Assembly: GCF_013373795.3 (NCBI RefSeq)
Contig: NZ_CP088022.1
Span: 744,001 to 808,000, forward strand
Reading direction: 5' to 3'
Length of the DNA stretch: 64,000 bases
DNA from: Bradyrhizobium quebecense
GTDB lineage: Bacteria; Pseudomonadota; Alphaproteobacteria; Rhizobiales; Xanthobacteraceae
Shown: positions 50,288 through 61,216 of the stretch, one piece after another
How the letters are laid out: each line of letters opens with the position of its first letter
Numbering within the stretch: position 1 is the first letter of the stretch
Notes under the pieces: model-generated
Seen by the model: the letters and a program-made list of their open reading frames with translations, nothing else
Database searches by the model: none
What the model was told of the DNA's origin: nothing
Made by a program: the position numbers and the translations under genes

Positions 50288-50775
50288 CACTTGGTCTCCT
50301 GCTTCATCATGTCGTGGTGCATGTTCATGTGATCGTGCGTGGCCGCCGCCGGGCCGGGTTTCGCGCCGGGTTGTTGTGTCGGCGCGGGTGTCGTGTCCGT
50401 GACCTGTTCGCCGAGCGCGAGCTTCATGGCGTCGATCTCCTGGCGTTGCTCGACGATGATCTCCTGTGCGATCCGGCGCAGCCGCTCGTTCTTGCCGTAG
50501 CGAAGCTCGATCACGGCCATGTCGATCGCACCCTGGTGGTGCGGCGTCATCATCGCGACGAAATCGCGATCGATATCGCCGCTCGGCTTGGCGGCCATGT
50601 CATTCATCATCTTGGTCATCGCGGCATCGTTTTCGGCGAGGAAGGCGCTCTCGTCAGCCGTCTGCGCGGTCTGGACCGGATGATCGCCGTCATGCGCGAA
50701 CGCAGCCGCGGCAACAGCGAGCAGGACGGCCGCGCCGAGCGGCGCGAGGCCGGGTTTGAGGAATTGAGGAAGCAT
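50287..50775 (-). CDS. DUF305 family secreted protein
   Basis: A 162-residue exported protein (signal MLPQFLKPGLAPLGAAVLLAVAAAAFA). The DUF305 core has MMTPHHQGAIDMAVIELRYGKNERLRRIAQEIIVEQRQEID with the conserved HH and Met/His-rich ends (THDHMNMHHDMMKQ). Members such as CopM are linked to copper binding. It is the first gene of a four-gene operon with a YVTN protein and an ECF sigma/anti-sigma pair, which suggests a metal-stress response. Confidence 0.88.
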   Translation of the reverse strand: MLPQFLKPGLAPLGAAVLLAVAAAAFAHDGDHPVQTAQTADESAFLAENDAAMTKMMNDMAAKPSGDIDRDFVAMMTPHHQGAIDMAVIELRYGKNERLRRIAQEIIVEQRQEIDAMKLALGEQVTDTTPAPTQQPGAKPGPAAATHDHMNMHHDMMKQETK

Positions 50776-50841
50776 TGCGTCACCCTGGGAGTTGTCGGGG
50801 AAGTCTGAGCGGTTCGGCCTTTGGGGCCGGCTTGCATGGGT

Positions 50842-50868
50842 GGGACGCGGTGGCGAGAGTTCTATTCC
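50842..50868 (-). promoter_or_regulatory. Candidate ECF promoter of the DUF305-YVTN-sigma operon
   Basis: Minus strand GGAATA (50868-50863) and CGTCCC (50847-50842) separated by 15 nt resemble the GGAAC/CGTC promoters used by ECF factors, 67 bp before the DUF305 start. Spacing is at the short end, so this is tentative. Confidence 0.35.
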
Positions 50869-51040
50869 GTCGCCGGGTCGATTCTTGTCGATCACGACTT
50901 GCTGATCGATGGAATACCCCGTTCCGGCCGAACCGGCCGATTTGCGATCGGCAAGCCACTGGCTATAAGAGGGAATTCCGGTTCCGCTCGGCCGGTTCCT
51001 CGATCCTCGCTGCGCAATCGCACGCGCCAACAAGGCCAAG

Positions 51041-52693
51041 ATGTCCGCCAAGATCGATCCAATCACCCGCTCCGTGGTCCAGCACCGCCTGTCGTCGATC
51101 GTGAAGGAGATGGGCGAAGCCATGCTTCGCACCTCCTATTCGCAGATCCTCAATTCCAGCCGCGATTTTTCGCTGGCGATCTGCGACACCGGCGGGCGGC
51201 TGATCGCGCAGGCCGATCACATCCCGGTGCATGTCGGCGCCTTGCCGTGGGCGACGCTCGCGGTCGAGGAACGCTTCAAGGACGTCGCGCCCGGCGACGT
51301 CATCCTGCTCAACGATCCCTATCATGGCGGCAGCCATCTGCCTGATCTCACCGCCTTCGTGCCGGTGTTCGACGGCGGCAAGCGGCTTCTGTGGACCATC
51401 GTGCGCGCCCATCAGAGCGACATCGGCGGCGCCACGCATGGCGCCTACAATCCGGCCGCGACCGAGATCTATCAGGAAGGCATTCGGATTCCGCCGATCA
51501 AGCTCTACGAGGCCGGCAAGCCGCGCGAGGACCTGCTCGACCTGCTGGCTTTGAACATCCGCAACCCCAGGGAATTCCGCGGCGACCTCGCGGCGATGCT
51601 GGGTGCGGCGCATCTCGGCGAGCGCCGCGTCTCAAAACTGTTCAGCGAGTTCGGCGCGGAGACGGTTGAGGCCGCGATCGAGGCCATTCTTGATGCCACC
51701 GAGCAGCAGACCCGCGCCGTGGTGTCGAGCTGGAAGGACGGCGTGTTCTATGGCGAAGCCCTGCTCGACGATGACGGCCACGGCCGCACCGACATCAAGA
51801 TCGCCGCCAAGGTGACCAAGACGGGCAGCGATATCGAGGTCGATCTCACCGGCTCCGATCCGCAGTCGACGAGTTTCGTCAACTCGTCGCACGCCAACAT
51901 GCAGGCGGCGGTGGCGATGGCCTTTGCCTATCTGATCGACGCCGATATCCCGAAGAACACCGGCGCGCTGCGGCCGCTAAAGGTGGTGGCGAAGCAGGGC
52001 ACCATCGTGTGGGCCGATCCCGGCCGCCCGGTCACGCTGTGCACCAGCCACCCTTCGAATGAGATCGTCGAAGCCATCATCAAGGCGATGTCGGCCTCCT
52101 GTCCGGATCGCGTGATGGGCGGATGGGGTCGCCGCTTCCGCATCGCGATCCAGGGCGAGGATCCGCGCAACGGCCGCAACTTCATCTGGCACATGTTTCA
52201 GGCGCGGCCGGGCGGTGGCGCATCGCCGGGCGGCGACGGCTATTCCTCGATCGGCGAGTGGCACTCGGTCGGCGGGCTCAAATTCGGCAGCATCGAGGTC
52301 GCCGAGGTGCGCTTTCCGCTGCATTTCCGCCAGCACGAGTTCCGGCCGGATTCGGGCGGCGACGGCCAGCATCGCGGCGGGCTCGGCGTTGCGCTCGACA
52401 TGGTGCTGGAGACGGCAAAGCCCGCCAAAGGCAATACCGCCGGCGACGGCGCGCGCCATGGCCCGTGCGGCATGCTCGGCGGCAAGGACGGCGAGCCGCA
52501 TCATTACCGGCTGTTGTCAGAAGGCCGCGCGCCGCGCGTGCTGAAGACCAAGGAGGTCGGCATCGAGCTGCGCCCCGGCGACTGCCTCGAGATCCGCTCG
52601 TCCGGCGGCGGCGGCTGGGGTCCGTCCGAGAAGCGAACGGCGGAGGCGAGGGCGCGCGACGTCGCACAAGGTCTGGTTTCGAAGGCGGTATAG
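51041..52693 (+). CDS. hyuB: Hydantoinase B / 5-oxoprolinase-type subunit
   Basis: A 550-residue HyuB-family protein that pairs with HyuA to hydrolyse a cyclic amide such as hydantoin or 5-oxoproline with ATP. It has the conserved opening DPITRSVVQHRLSSIVKEMGEAMLRTSYS, GDVILLNDPYHGGSHLPDLTAF, THGAYNPAATEIYQEGIRIPPI and the C-terminal GGDGYSSIGEWHSVGG and SGGGGWGPSE. The hyuA gene follows 7 bp later. Which cyclic ring is the substrate is open. Confidence 0.9.
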   Translation: MSAKIDPITRSVVQHRLSSIVKEMGEAMLRTSYSQILNSSRDFSLAICDTGGRLIAQADHIPVHVGALPWATLAVEERFKDVAPGDVILLNDPYHGGSHLPDLTAFVPVFDGGKRLLWTIVRAHQSDIGGATHGAYNPAATEIYQEGIRIPPIKLYEAGKPREDLLDLLALNIRNPREFRGDLAAMLGAAHLGERRVSKLFSEFGAETVEAAIEAILDATEQQTRAVVSSWKDGVFYGEALLDDDGHGRTDIKIAAKVTKTGSDIEVDLTGSDPQSTSFVNSSHANMQAAVAMAFAYLIDADIPKNTGALRPLKVVAKQGTIVWADPGRPVTLCTSHPSNEIVEAIIKAMSASCPDRVMGGWGRRFRIAIQGEDPRNGRNFIWHMFQARPGGGASPGGDGYSSIGEWHSVGGLKFGSIEVAEVRFPLHFRQHEFRPDSGGDGQHRGGLGVALDMVLETAKPAKGNTAGDGARHGPCGMLGGKDGEPHHYRLLSEGRAPRVLKTKEVGIELRPGDCLEIRSSGGGGWGPSEKRTAEARARDVAQGLVSKAV

Positions 52694-52700
52694 GGCAGCG

Positions 52701-54740
52701 ATGTACACGATTGGGGTTGACGTCGGCGGCACCTACACCGACCTGGTTGCGACGGATCAAACCGGGCGCACCGTTTTCGCGAAATCGCCGTCCACGCCGG
52801 CCGATCAGTCGATCGGCGTCATGGCGGGACTTGAGGAACTGGCGCGCCGCCTCGGCGTCACCCGCGCGGCGATGCTCGCGGCAACCGATCGTCTGGTGCA
52901 CGGCACGACGGTTGCGACCAATGCGCTGCTCGAGCGCAAGGGCGCCAGAGTCGCGCTGCTGACCACCGAGGGCCATCGCGACGTGGTGGAGATGCGCGAG
53001 GGGCTGAAGCCGGATCGCTACGATCTGCGCACGCCGCCGCCCGAGCCGCTGGTGCCGCGCGAGCGCCGGTTTGGCGTCCGCGAGCGGCTGAAGGCCGACG
53101 GCAGTGCTGCAGTTGCGCTCGATGCCGCCGCGCTCGGCGACGTTATCGCCGAGGTGAAACGATCGGGTGCGAATTCGGTTGCGGTCTGCTTCCTGCACGC
53201 CTATCTCAACCCCGCGCATGAGCTCGCCGCGGTCGAGCGGCTGGCAAAAGAGCTGCCCGATGTCAGCGTGTCGCGCTCGAGCGACGTGCTGCCGCAGATC
53301 AAGGAGTATGAGCGCGTCTCGACCACGATCGTGAACGCCTATGTCGCGCCGACGGTGCGGCGCTATCTCACCAATCTGGAGCGCAGCCTGCATGAGGCGG
53401 GCTTCAAGGGCTCGCTGTTCGTCGTGCTGTCGCATGGCGGCATGGCGCCGGTGGAGGAAGCCTCGCGGCTCGCCGCGGGCACCGTGCTGTCAGGCCCGGC
53501 CGGCGGCATCTCCGGCAGCCGCCGCTGCGCCGAGATGCTCGGGATTCCCGATCTCGTGCCGTTCGACATGGGCGGCACCTCGACCGACATCTCGCTGATT
53601 GCCGACGGCGAAGCCTCGCTGTCCGCCGACGGTATGCTGGCCGGCCAGCGCATCGCGCTGCGCAGCCTCGACATCGCCAGCATTGCGGCGGGCGGCGGCT
53701 CGATTGCCGGTGTCGACGGGAGCCGCACGCTGCGGGTCGGGCCGGAGAGCGCGGGCTCGGTGCCGGGCCCGGCGTGCTACGGCAATGGCGGCCTGGCTGC
53801 CACCGTCACCGATGCCAATGTCGTGCTCGGCTATCTCGATGCCGCCGCCTTCATGGGCGGCGCGCGGCCGCTCGATCGCGCGGCGTCGGAAGCCGCGGTC
53901 GATCGGATCGCGGAGGCGCTCGATCTGTCCCGGATCGAGGCTGCCGCCGGCATCTACAAGATGATCAATCTGAAGATGGCTGACGGCATCCGCCTGATGA
54001 CGCTGCGCCGCGGCGTCGATCCCCGCAAATTCGCGCTGCTCAGCTTCGGCGGGGCCGCCGGCATGCATGCTGCCGAAGTCGCGCGCGAGCTCGAGATCAA
54101 GCGCATCATCGTGCCGACGGTCGCTTCCGTGCTGTCGGCCTGGGGCATGCTGACCAGCGATCTGCGCTATGAGGTCAGCCGCACCCATTACGGCACGGGA
54201 CGGATCTCGGCCGATGAGGTGAGGGCGCTGTTCGCCGCGCTGGAAGAGCAGGCGGCCGGCCGTTTGCGCGACTGGTTCAAGGGCGACATCGCGATCGAGC
54301 GTTCGGCCGAGATGCGCTATGGCGAGCAGGTGTTCGAGATCGACGTGCCGCTCGGCGACCTCGATCTCGGCGCCGCGGATCTCGTCACGGAGATCGAGGA
54401 GCGCTTCCATCGCCGCCACGAGGAGCTCTACACCTATGCCTCGCGCGGGCAGGAGGTGGTGTTCGTCAACGCCCGTGTCGCCGCGGTCGGCAAGGTGGCG
54501 CACGGCAGCGGCGATGCCGGCGAGGCCGCGTCGGCCGCACCCTGCGCGCCACGCGGCAAACGGCAGGCCTGGTTCGGCGCCTGGCGCGAGGTGCCGGTCT
54601 ACGCGCTCGACGATCTCAAGCCGGGCCATGCGCTGGCCGGTCCCGCGATCATTGAAGCCGAAACCACGACGGTTCTGGTCGGCAGCGGCGACCGCGTCGC
54701 GGTCAACCCGCTGGGCTGGCTCGACATAACATTGCGCTGA
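52701..54740 (+). CDS. hyuA: Hydantoinase A / 5-oxoprolinase-type ATPase subunit
   Basis: A 679-residue HyuA-family protein with an actin-like ATP-binding fold: N-terminal GVDVGGTYTDLVATD, VHGTTVATNALLERKG, VLSGPAGGISGSRR, DMGGTSTDISLI and the FGGAAGMHAAEVARELEIKRIIVP segment. ATP use at HyuA drives the ring opening done with HyuB. The same unit is found in many rhizobial catabolic islands. A binding protein of the LivK type follows 101 bp later but no permease is present. Confidence 0.92.
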   Translation: MYTIGVDVGGTYTDLVATDQTGRTVFAKSPSTPADQSIGVMAGLEELARRLGVTRAAMLAATDRLVHGTTVATNALLERKGARVALLTTEGHRDVVEMREGLKPDRYDLRTPPPEPLVPRERRFGVRERLKADGSAAVALDAAALGDVIAEVKRSGANSVAVCFLHAYLNPAHELAAVERLAKELPDVSVSRSSDVLPQIKEYERVSTTIVNAYVAPTVRRYLTNLERSLHEAGFKGSLFVVLSHGGMAPVEEASRLAAGTVLSGPAGGISGSRRCAEMLGIPDLVPFDMGGTSTDISLIADGEASLSADGMLAGQRIALRSLDIASIAAGGGSIAGVDGSRTLRVGPESAGSVPGPACYGNGGLAATVTDANVVLGYLDAAAFMGGARPLDRAASEAAVDRIAEALDLSRIEAAAGIYKMINLKMADGIRLMTLRRGVDPRKFALLSFGGAAGMHAAEVARELEIKRIIVPTVASVLSAWGMLTSDLRYEVSRTHYGTGRISADEVRALFAALEEQAAGRLRDWFKGDIAIERSAEMRYGEQVFEIDVPLGDLDLGAADLVTEIEERFHRRHEELYTYASRGQEVVFVNARVAAVGKVAHGSGDAGEAASAAPCAPRGKRQAWFGAWREVPVYALDDLKPGHALAGPAIIEAETTTVLVGSGDRVAVNPLGWLDITLR

Positions 54741-54841
54741 GGCTCGCCTCCGCCATCAACATTTCATTTTTCCGGCATCGGCTTGGGCGATAAGCTCCGC
54801 TCGCTGGGAGGGAGCGCCGGCCTGGTGGCGGCGTTGTGGCG

Positions 54842-56083
54842 ATGTTGATGCAAACAAAAAGACAAACTGCGCTTTCGATATCCCTGGTCCTTGCAGCGAT
54901 GCTCGCGGCGTCGCCGTTGCGTGCGCAGCAGGCGCCCGAAGCGAAGACGGACAGCGAGATCCGCGTCGGCAATGTCATGCCCTATACCGGACCGCTCGCC
55001 GCGTTCGCGACCATCGGGCGGGCGGAAGCCGCCTATTTCGACATGATCAACGAGCATGGCGGCATCAATGGCCGCAAGGTCAAGTTCATCTCGGTCGATG
55101 ACAGCTCCAGTCCGAAGACCGCGATCGAGCAGACTCGCGATCTCGTCGAGAGTCAGGACGTGCTGTTGATGTTCGGCTCGTTCGGCACGCCGAGCAACCT
55201 CGCCGTGCGAAAATACCTCAACGAGAAGAATATCCCGCAGCTGTTCGTCGCCTCCGGCGACGAGGAGTGGGCGCATCCGAAAACCTTTCCCTGGACCATG
55301 GGCTGGCAGCCGACCTTCCGCGCCGAGGGGCGGATCTACGCCAACTACATCCAGGCCGCCTATCCCTCGCGCAAGATCGCGGTGCTGTGGCAGAACGACC
55401 AGTTCGGCCGCGATCTGTTCCGGGGATTGCAGGAAGGGCTCGGCGACACTGCGGGGATGATCGTCGCCGATCTCGCTTTCGACGCGTCGGAGACCGCGAT
55501 CCAGAACCAGATCGGGATCCTGAAAGGCTCCGGCGCCGATATCCTGGTGTTCGACGGTGCGCCGGCGATCGCGGCGCGCGCGATCCGCGCTGCGGCGGAC
55601 CTCGACTGGCATCCGGTGTTCATCCTCGACAATGCATCGGCCTCGATCGCCAGCGCGTTGCGGCCGGCGGGCCTGCAGAATTCGCTCGGCGTGATCTCGA
55701 CCTCGTTCCTGAAGGACGCCGGCGACGCCTCCTGGAAGAACGATCCGCAGATCAAGGCGTGGGACGCCTTCATGGACAAGTACTATCCCGACGGCGACAA
55801 GGACGACATCTACGCCGTGTTCGGCTATGCCGCCGCCGACACGCTGATGCAGGTGCTGCGCCAGTGCGGCGACGACCTGTCGCGCGAGAACATCATGCGG
55901 CAGGCCGCCTCGCTGAAGGACTACCAGAGCCCGATCGCGCTGCCCGGGATCGTGATCAACACCGGACCGAAGGATTTCCGCCCGATCAAGCAGATGCGGC
56001 TGGTGCAGTTCGACGGCAATGCCTGGCAGCCGATCGGCGACGTGATCGAGAGCGCGTTCACGCCGGTGCGCGAGGATAATTGA
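54842..56083 (+). CDS. Branched-chain amino-acid-type ABC binding protein (LivK-like)
   Basis: A 413-residue periplasmic protein with a Sec signal (SISLVLAAMLAASPLRAQ). The Peripla_BP_6 fold is visible as RVGNVMPYTGPLAAFATIGRAEAAYFDMINEHGGINGRKVKFISVDDSSSP in part, and LFGSFGTPSNLAVRKYLNEKNIPQLF. A GTG at 54836 or ATG at 54848 are alternative starts. No LivHMGF genes are nearby, so it is an orphan binding protein that must use a transporter encoded elsewhere. Confidence 0.87.
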   Translation: MLMQTKRQTALSISLVLAAMLAASPLRAQQAPEAKTDSEIRVGNVMPYTGPLAAFATIGRAEAAYFDMINEHGGINGRKVKFISVDDSSSPKTAIEQTRDLVESQDVLLMFGSFGTPSNLAVRKYLNEKNIPQLFVASGDEEWAHPKTFPWTMGWQPTFRAEGRIYANYIQAAYPSRKIAVLWQNDQFGRDLFRGLQEGLGDTAGMIVADLAFDASETAIQNQIGILKGSGADILVFDGAPAIAARAIRAAADLDWHPVFILDNASASIASALRPAGLQNSLGVISTSFLKDAGDASWKNDPQIKAWDAFMDKYYPDGDKDDIYAVFGYAAADTLMQVLRQCGDDLSRENIMRQAASLKDYQSPIALPGIVINTGPKDFRPIKQMRLVQFDGNAWQPIGDVIESAFTPVREDN

Positions 56084-56104
56084 GCACGGTGGTCACTCCA
56101 TCAC

Positions 56105-56215
56105 CGTTACCCTGAGGAGGCTGCAAAGCAGCCGTCTCGAAGGGGCGACGGCCCGACTGTGGCCGTGCATCCTTCGAGACGACCGCTGCGCGGCCTCCTC
56201 AGGATGACGGGTTAG
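56105..56215. repeat. Large imperfect inverted repeat (family D)
   Basis: CCCTGAGGAGG (56110-56120) pairs with CCTCCTCAGG (56194-56203), and CCGTCTCGAAGG (56132-56143) with CCTTCGAGACG (56171-56181). The form is typical of dispersed rhizobial palindromic elements. It separates the LivK-like and enolase-family genes. Confidence 0.82.
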
Positions 56216-56248
56216 GCGGTGCCGCCGCTCAGCTCCCTAAGTAACCAC

Positions 56249-57463
56249 CTACTTCTTGAGCCCGTAATTCAGCAGGCCGCCCTTGTTCTGCGGCGGATGC
56301 GCGCGCAGGCCTTCCTCGTTCGGCTCGGTGCCCCAACCCGGACGATCCGGGATCACGAGATGGCCGTCGACGAACTCCGGCACGTGGGTGAACAGCTCGT
56401 GGTCCCAGGCCAGGCGATCGATGTCGGTCTCCATGATGCGCAGGTTCGGCACCGCCGCGCAGAAATGCGCGTTCATCATGGTGCAGAGATGGCCGTAGAA
56501 ATTATGCGGTGCCACGTTGACCTCGAAATGCTCGGCGGCAGCGGCGATCTTCATCGACTGCCAGACGCCGTTCCACGGCGTGTCGATGATCGCGACGTCC
56601 ATCGCCTGCTCGGTGAAGTAGGGCAGGAATTCGCGCAGGCCCAAAAGCGTCTCGCAGGACGAGATCGGGTGCGGGCTCTGGCGGCGGATATAGCCGAGCG
56701 CTTGCGGGTTGAAGGTGTCGATCTCGACCCAGAACATATCCATCTTCTCGATGGCGCGCAGGATCTTCAGATACCCCTCGGTCTTGGCGTTGAAGTTGAG
56801 GTCGAGCAAGAGATCGACATCCGGCCCCGCGCCGTCGCGTATCGCTTCCAGATGCATGCAGAGATTGCGCAGCACATTGCGGTCGACATTGATCTCGGGC
56901 TGGAACGGCGAGCCGAAGCCGGGGCGCCAGCCTTGCGGCTTGCCATCGGTATAGACGAAGATGTTGGTCTTCATCGCCGTGAATTTTTTCTCGCGCACCT
57001 CGGCCCCGATCGCCTTGACGCCGTCGAGGTCGGTGATTGCAGGCTTGTACCAATCCGGATGATTGATGCGCCAGGTCGCGCAATGCGACCAATAGACCCG
57101 CACGCGGTCGCGGATCTTGCCGCCGAGCAGATCGTAGCAGGGCACGCCGAGCGCCTTGGCCTTGACGTCGAGCAGCGCGTTCTCGATCGCCCCGAGCGCC
57201 AGCGCCACTACGCCGCCGGCGGCGGGGCGCGTCGCGGCGAACAGTTCGACATGGATGCGCTCGTGCTCGAATGCGTTCTTGCCGACCACGCGCGCCGACA
57301 GCCGCTCGATCGCAGCCGTCACGCCGGGGGCGCCAAAGCCCTCGTCATATTCGCTCCAGCCGACCAGCCCGTCTGACGTCGTCACCTTGACGAAATGATA
57401 ATTCCGCCAGCCGGCATCGCAGGCGAGCGTCTCGACGCTTTTGATCGTGGTGGATTTGCTCAT
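56249..57463 (-). CDS. Mandelate racemase/muconate-lactonising enolase-superfamily enzyme
   Basis: A 404-residue enolase-superfamily protein: N-terminal capping domain with KVTTSDGLVGWSEYDEGFGAPGV, and C-terminal TIM barrel with metal ligand Asp in LLLDLNFNAK, Glu in FWVEIDTFN, Glu in SSCETLLG, and His in NVAPHNFYGH. The lysine in the second barrel strand (KFTAMKTNIF) fits the dehydratase-type base. The group acts on sugar acids or similar; the substrate is unknown. The start follows GGAAACC. It is divergent from the CoA-transferase gene. Confidence 0.88.
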   Translation of the reverse strand: MSKSTTIKSVETLACDAGWRNYHFVKVTTSDGLVGWSEYDEGFGAPGVTAAIERLSARVVGKNAFEHERIHVELFAATRPAAGGVVALALGAIENALLDVKAKALGVPCYDLLGGKIRDRVRVYWSHCATWRINHPDWYKPAITDLDGVKAIGAEVREKKFTAMKTNIFVYTDGKPQGWRPGFGSPFQPEINVDRNVLRNLCMHLEAIRDGAGPDVDLLLDLNFNAKTEGYLKILRAIEKMDMFWVEIDTFNPQALGYIRRQSPHPISSCETLLGLREFLPYFTEQAMDVAIIDTPWNGVWQSMKIAAAAEHFEVNVAPHNFYGHLCTMMNAHFCAAVPNLRIMETDIDRLAWDHELFTHVPEFVDGHLVIPDRPGWGTEPNEEGLRAHPPQNKGGLLNYGLKK

Positions 57464-57707
57464 GGTTTCCTGCCCGGCGTTTGTTGGTGTTGAAGAGAGC
57501 ACAATAGCGGATCGAGCAATGCGTCAACCGCACGGCGGCAGACCGTCAGCGCACGCTTGTTGCAAAGTGCTGCGGCAATCCAGTGAATTCCGTGAAGCGG
57601 AAGAAAATTCCACTTGCATCACACAGTCGGCGCGGCTTCAAGTTCAGGCAACAAGAAACTGAATCAGCCGATGGCATCGGCTGGTCATTTTGTCGCGAGG
57701 AAGCGTG

Positions 57708-60136
57708 ATGGGCGCGTTGTCGCATCTGCGGATAGTCGAGATCGGAAGTGCGGCGGCGACGAGCTATTGCGCGCGGCTGTTCGCTGATTTCGGCGCCGAT
57801 GTGCAGAAGGTCGAGTCGCCCGCGGGCGATCCGCTTCGCCGCGCTGCGCCGCTGACGCCGCGGGGGCACAGCGCGTGGTTTGGGTTTCTCAATTTCAACA
57901 AGTCGAGTGTCGTGCTCGACCGGAGCGACGTGAGCGCCACGTCGCGCCTGCGTGAGCTGATTGCCGGCTGCGACATCCTGCTCGATGGGCGCGGCATCGA
58001 TGCGGCCAATTGTCCCGGCGTCGATCTCGATGCGATCAAGCGGAACAATCCGGGCCTGATCCATCTCGACCTCGCCTGGTTCGGCGATCGCGGTCCCTAT
58101 GCCAATTTCGCGGCGACCGACTCCACCATCCGCGCGTTGACCGGGCTTGTGAAGCTGGTCGGACCCGAGCAGGGACCGCCGATGCACGCGCCGGACTTCC
58201 AGACCGGGATTCTCGGCGGGCTGTGGGGCTTCATCGCGGCCGCCTCGTCGGTGCTCGGCCGCATGCAGGATGGGCGCGGGCGCAGCAGCCATCTCAGCCT
58301 GTTCGAGGCCTCTATCGCCGTCACCGAATACATCATGTTCGAGGCGTTCCAGCGCGGTGACATCATGCGGCGGATCGGCGTCAACCGGTTCTGGCCGACC
58401 TTTCCGGTCGGCATCTACGAGACCAAGCAGGGCTGGCTCGGCGTCACCACGGTGACCCCGGCGCAGTGGCGCGCGTTCTGCGAGATGCTGGGGCTCACCG
58501 ATCTGCGCGACGATCCGACGCTGGTCATGGGCGTCGACCGGCTGCAACGCGTCGCCGAGATTGAAGGCAAGATCCTGCCGAAGCTGAAGCAGCGCACCGC
58601 GCAGGAATGGTTTGCCGAGGGGCTCAAGCGCAAGATCCCGATCGTCCCGGTGCCGGAGATCGCGGATCTCATCGCCGATGAAGAAAAGCGTGCGCGCGGC
58701 GCCATCGTCCCGATCACGGTCGGCAACGAGACCGGCTTTTCCGCCGGCACGATGCAACGATTGACGGGAACGCCGCCGCTGCGCGGTGGCCGCGTGCCCG
58801 ATCTCGGCGAGCAGCAGGTAAGGCCCGAGGCTGCGCCGCGTGCGCCGGCACCGAAGCCGGCTCCGACCAATCGCCTGCCGCTCGAGGGCATCCGCGTCGT
58901 CGATTTCTCGATGGGATGGGCCGGGCCGATCTGTACCCGCACGCTCGCCGATCTCGGCGCCGACGTCATCAAGATCGAGGCGACCCAGTATCCGGACTGG
59001 TGGCGCGGCGTCGACCGCCGCCCGGCCTATGTGCTGGAGCAGATGTACGAGAAGTCGGTGCGCTACTGCATCATGAACCGCAACAAGCGCGGCATCACGC
59101 TCGATCTGACCCGGCCGAAGGGGCTTGCACTGGCCAAACGCCTGCTCGCCGATGCCGACCTCGTGGTCGACAATTATTCGGTCGAGGTGCTGCCCAAGCT
59201 CGGTCTCGGCTACGACGTGCTGAGCGAGATCAATCCGAAGCTCGTGATGATGTCGATGTCGGCGTTCGGTGCCGGCAGCATGCATCGCGATTGCCGCGCT
59301 TACGGTTCGACCTTGGAGCAGGGCTCCGGCCTGCCAAGCGTGGTCGGTGATCCCGGCGGCCCGCCTGTGATGAGTCACACCGCGTTCGGCGATGCCGTCG
59401 GCGGCCTCAACGGCGCTGCCGCGGTGTTGACGGCGCTGATCCACGCCAGGCTGACGGGGCAGGGGCAGTTCATCGATCTCGCGCAGATCGAGTGCATGAT
59501 GCCGTTCGCCGCACCCTGGATCATGGCGCATTCGATCGGCGGCAAGCCGCCGACGAAGTATGGCAACCGCCATCCTGACTTCGTGCCGCACGGCTGCTTT
59601 CGCTGCGATGGCGAGGACAACTGGATCGTGGTCGCGGTGTCCGATGACGCGATGTGGCCCAGGCTCGCGCGGCTGCTCGGCCGCGAGGACTGGGCGACGG
59701 ACGAGACGCTCAAGGCGGCCGCGGGCCGGCGCGCCATCGAGGCCGAGATCGAGGCTGCGATCACGGCCTGGACCTCGGCACGCGATCCGGACGCGGTGAT
59801 GGCTGCGTTGCAGGCCGAAGGGATCGCATCCGGCGTCGCGCGGCTGCCGATCGATCTGCTGCAGGACCCGCAGCTCGACGCCCGCGATTTCATCCAGCAG
59901 GTCGACCGCGCCTTCATCGGCAAGCATCCGCAGCCGTCGATGCCGTTCCGCGAAAGCGAGGCGCCGTTCGCGATCCGCTCGGTGCCGCCGACGCTCGGCG
60001 AGCACAATCGCGAGATCCTGTCCGGCATGCTCGGCCTCTCCGACGCCGAGCTTGAGGAGCTCAGCCGCGAGGGCATTATCGGCACCGAGATGCTGATGGA
60101 GGAGCAGCTGGTGAAAGAGAAGAAGCGGGCGGCGGG

Positions 60137-60140
<4 letters not shown>
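57708..60140 (+). CDS. Double CaiB/BaiF-type CoA-transferase (class III)
   Basis: An 810-residue protein made of two CaiB/BaiF domains. The first (about 1-385) opens LRIVEIGSAAATSYCARLFADFGADVQKVE and has the likely catalytic Asp in HAPDFQTGILGG. The second (about 400-800) opens IRVVDFSMGWAGPICTRTLADLGADVIKIE with Asp in AFGDAVGGLNGAAA. A Pro/Ala-rich linker joins them (APRAPAPKPAPT). Class III transferases move CoA between carboxylates. The double form is uncommon but not unique. The gene overlaps the importer ATPase as ATGA. Confidence 0.88.
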
Positions 60141-61212
<1,072 letters not shown>

Positions 61213-61216
<4 letters not shown>

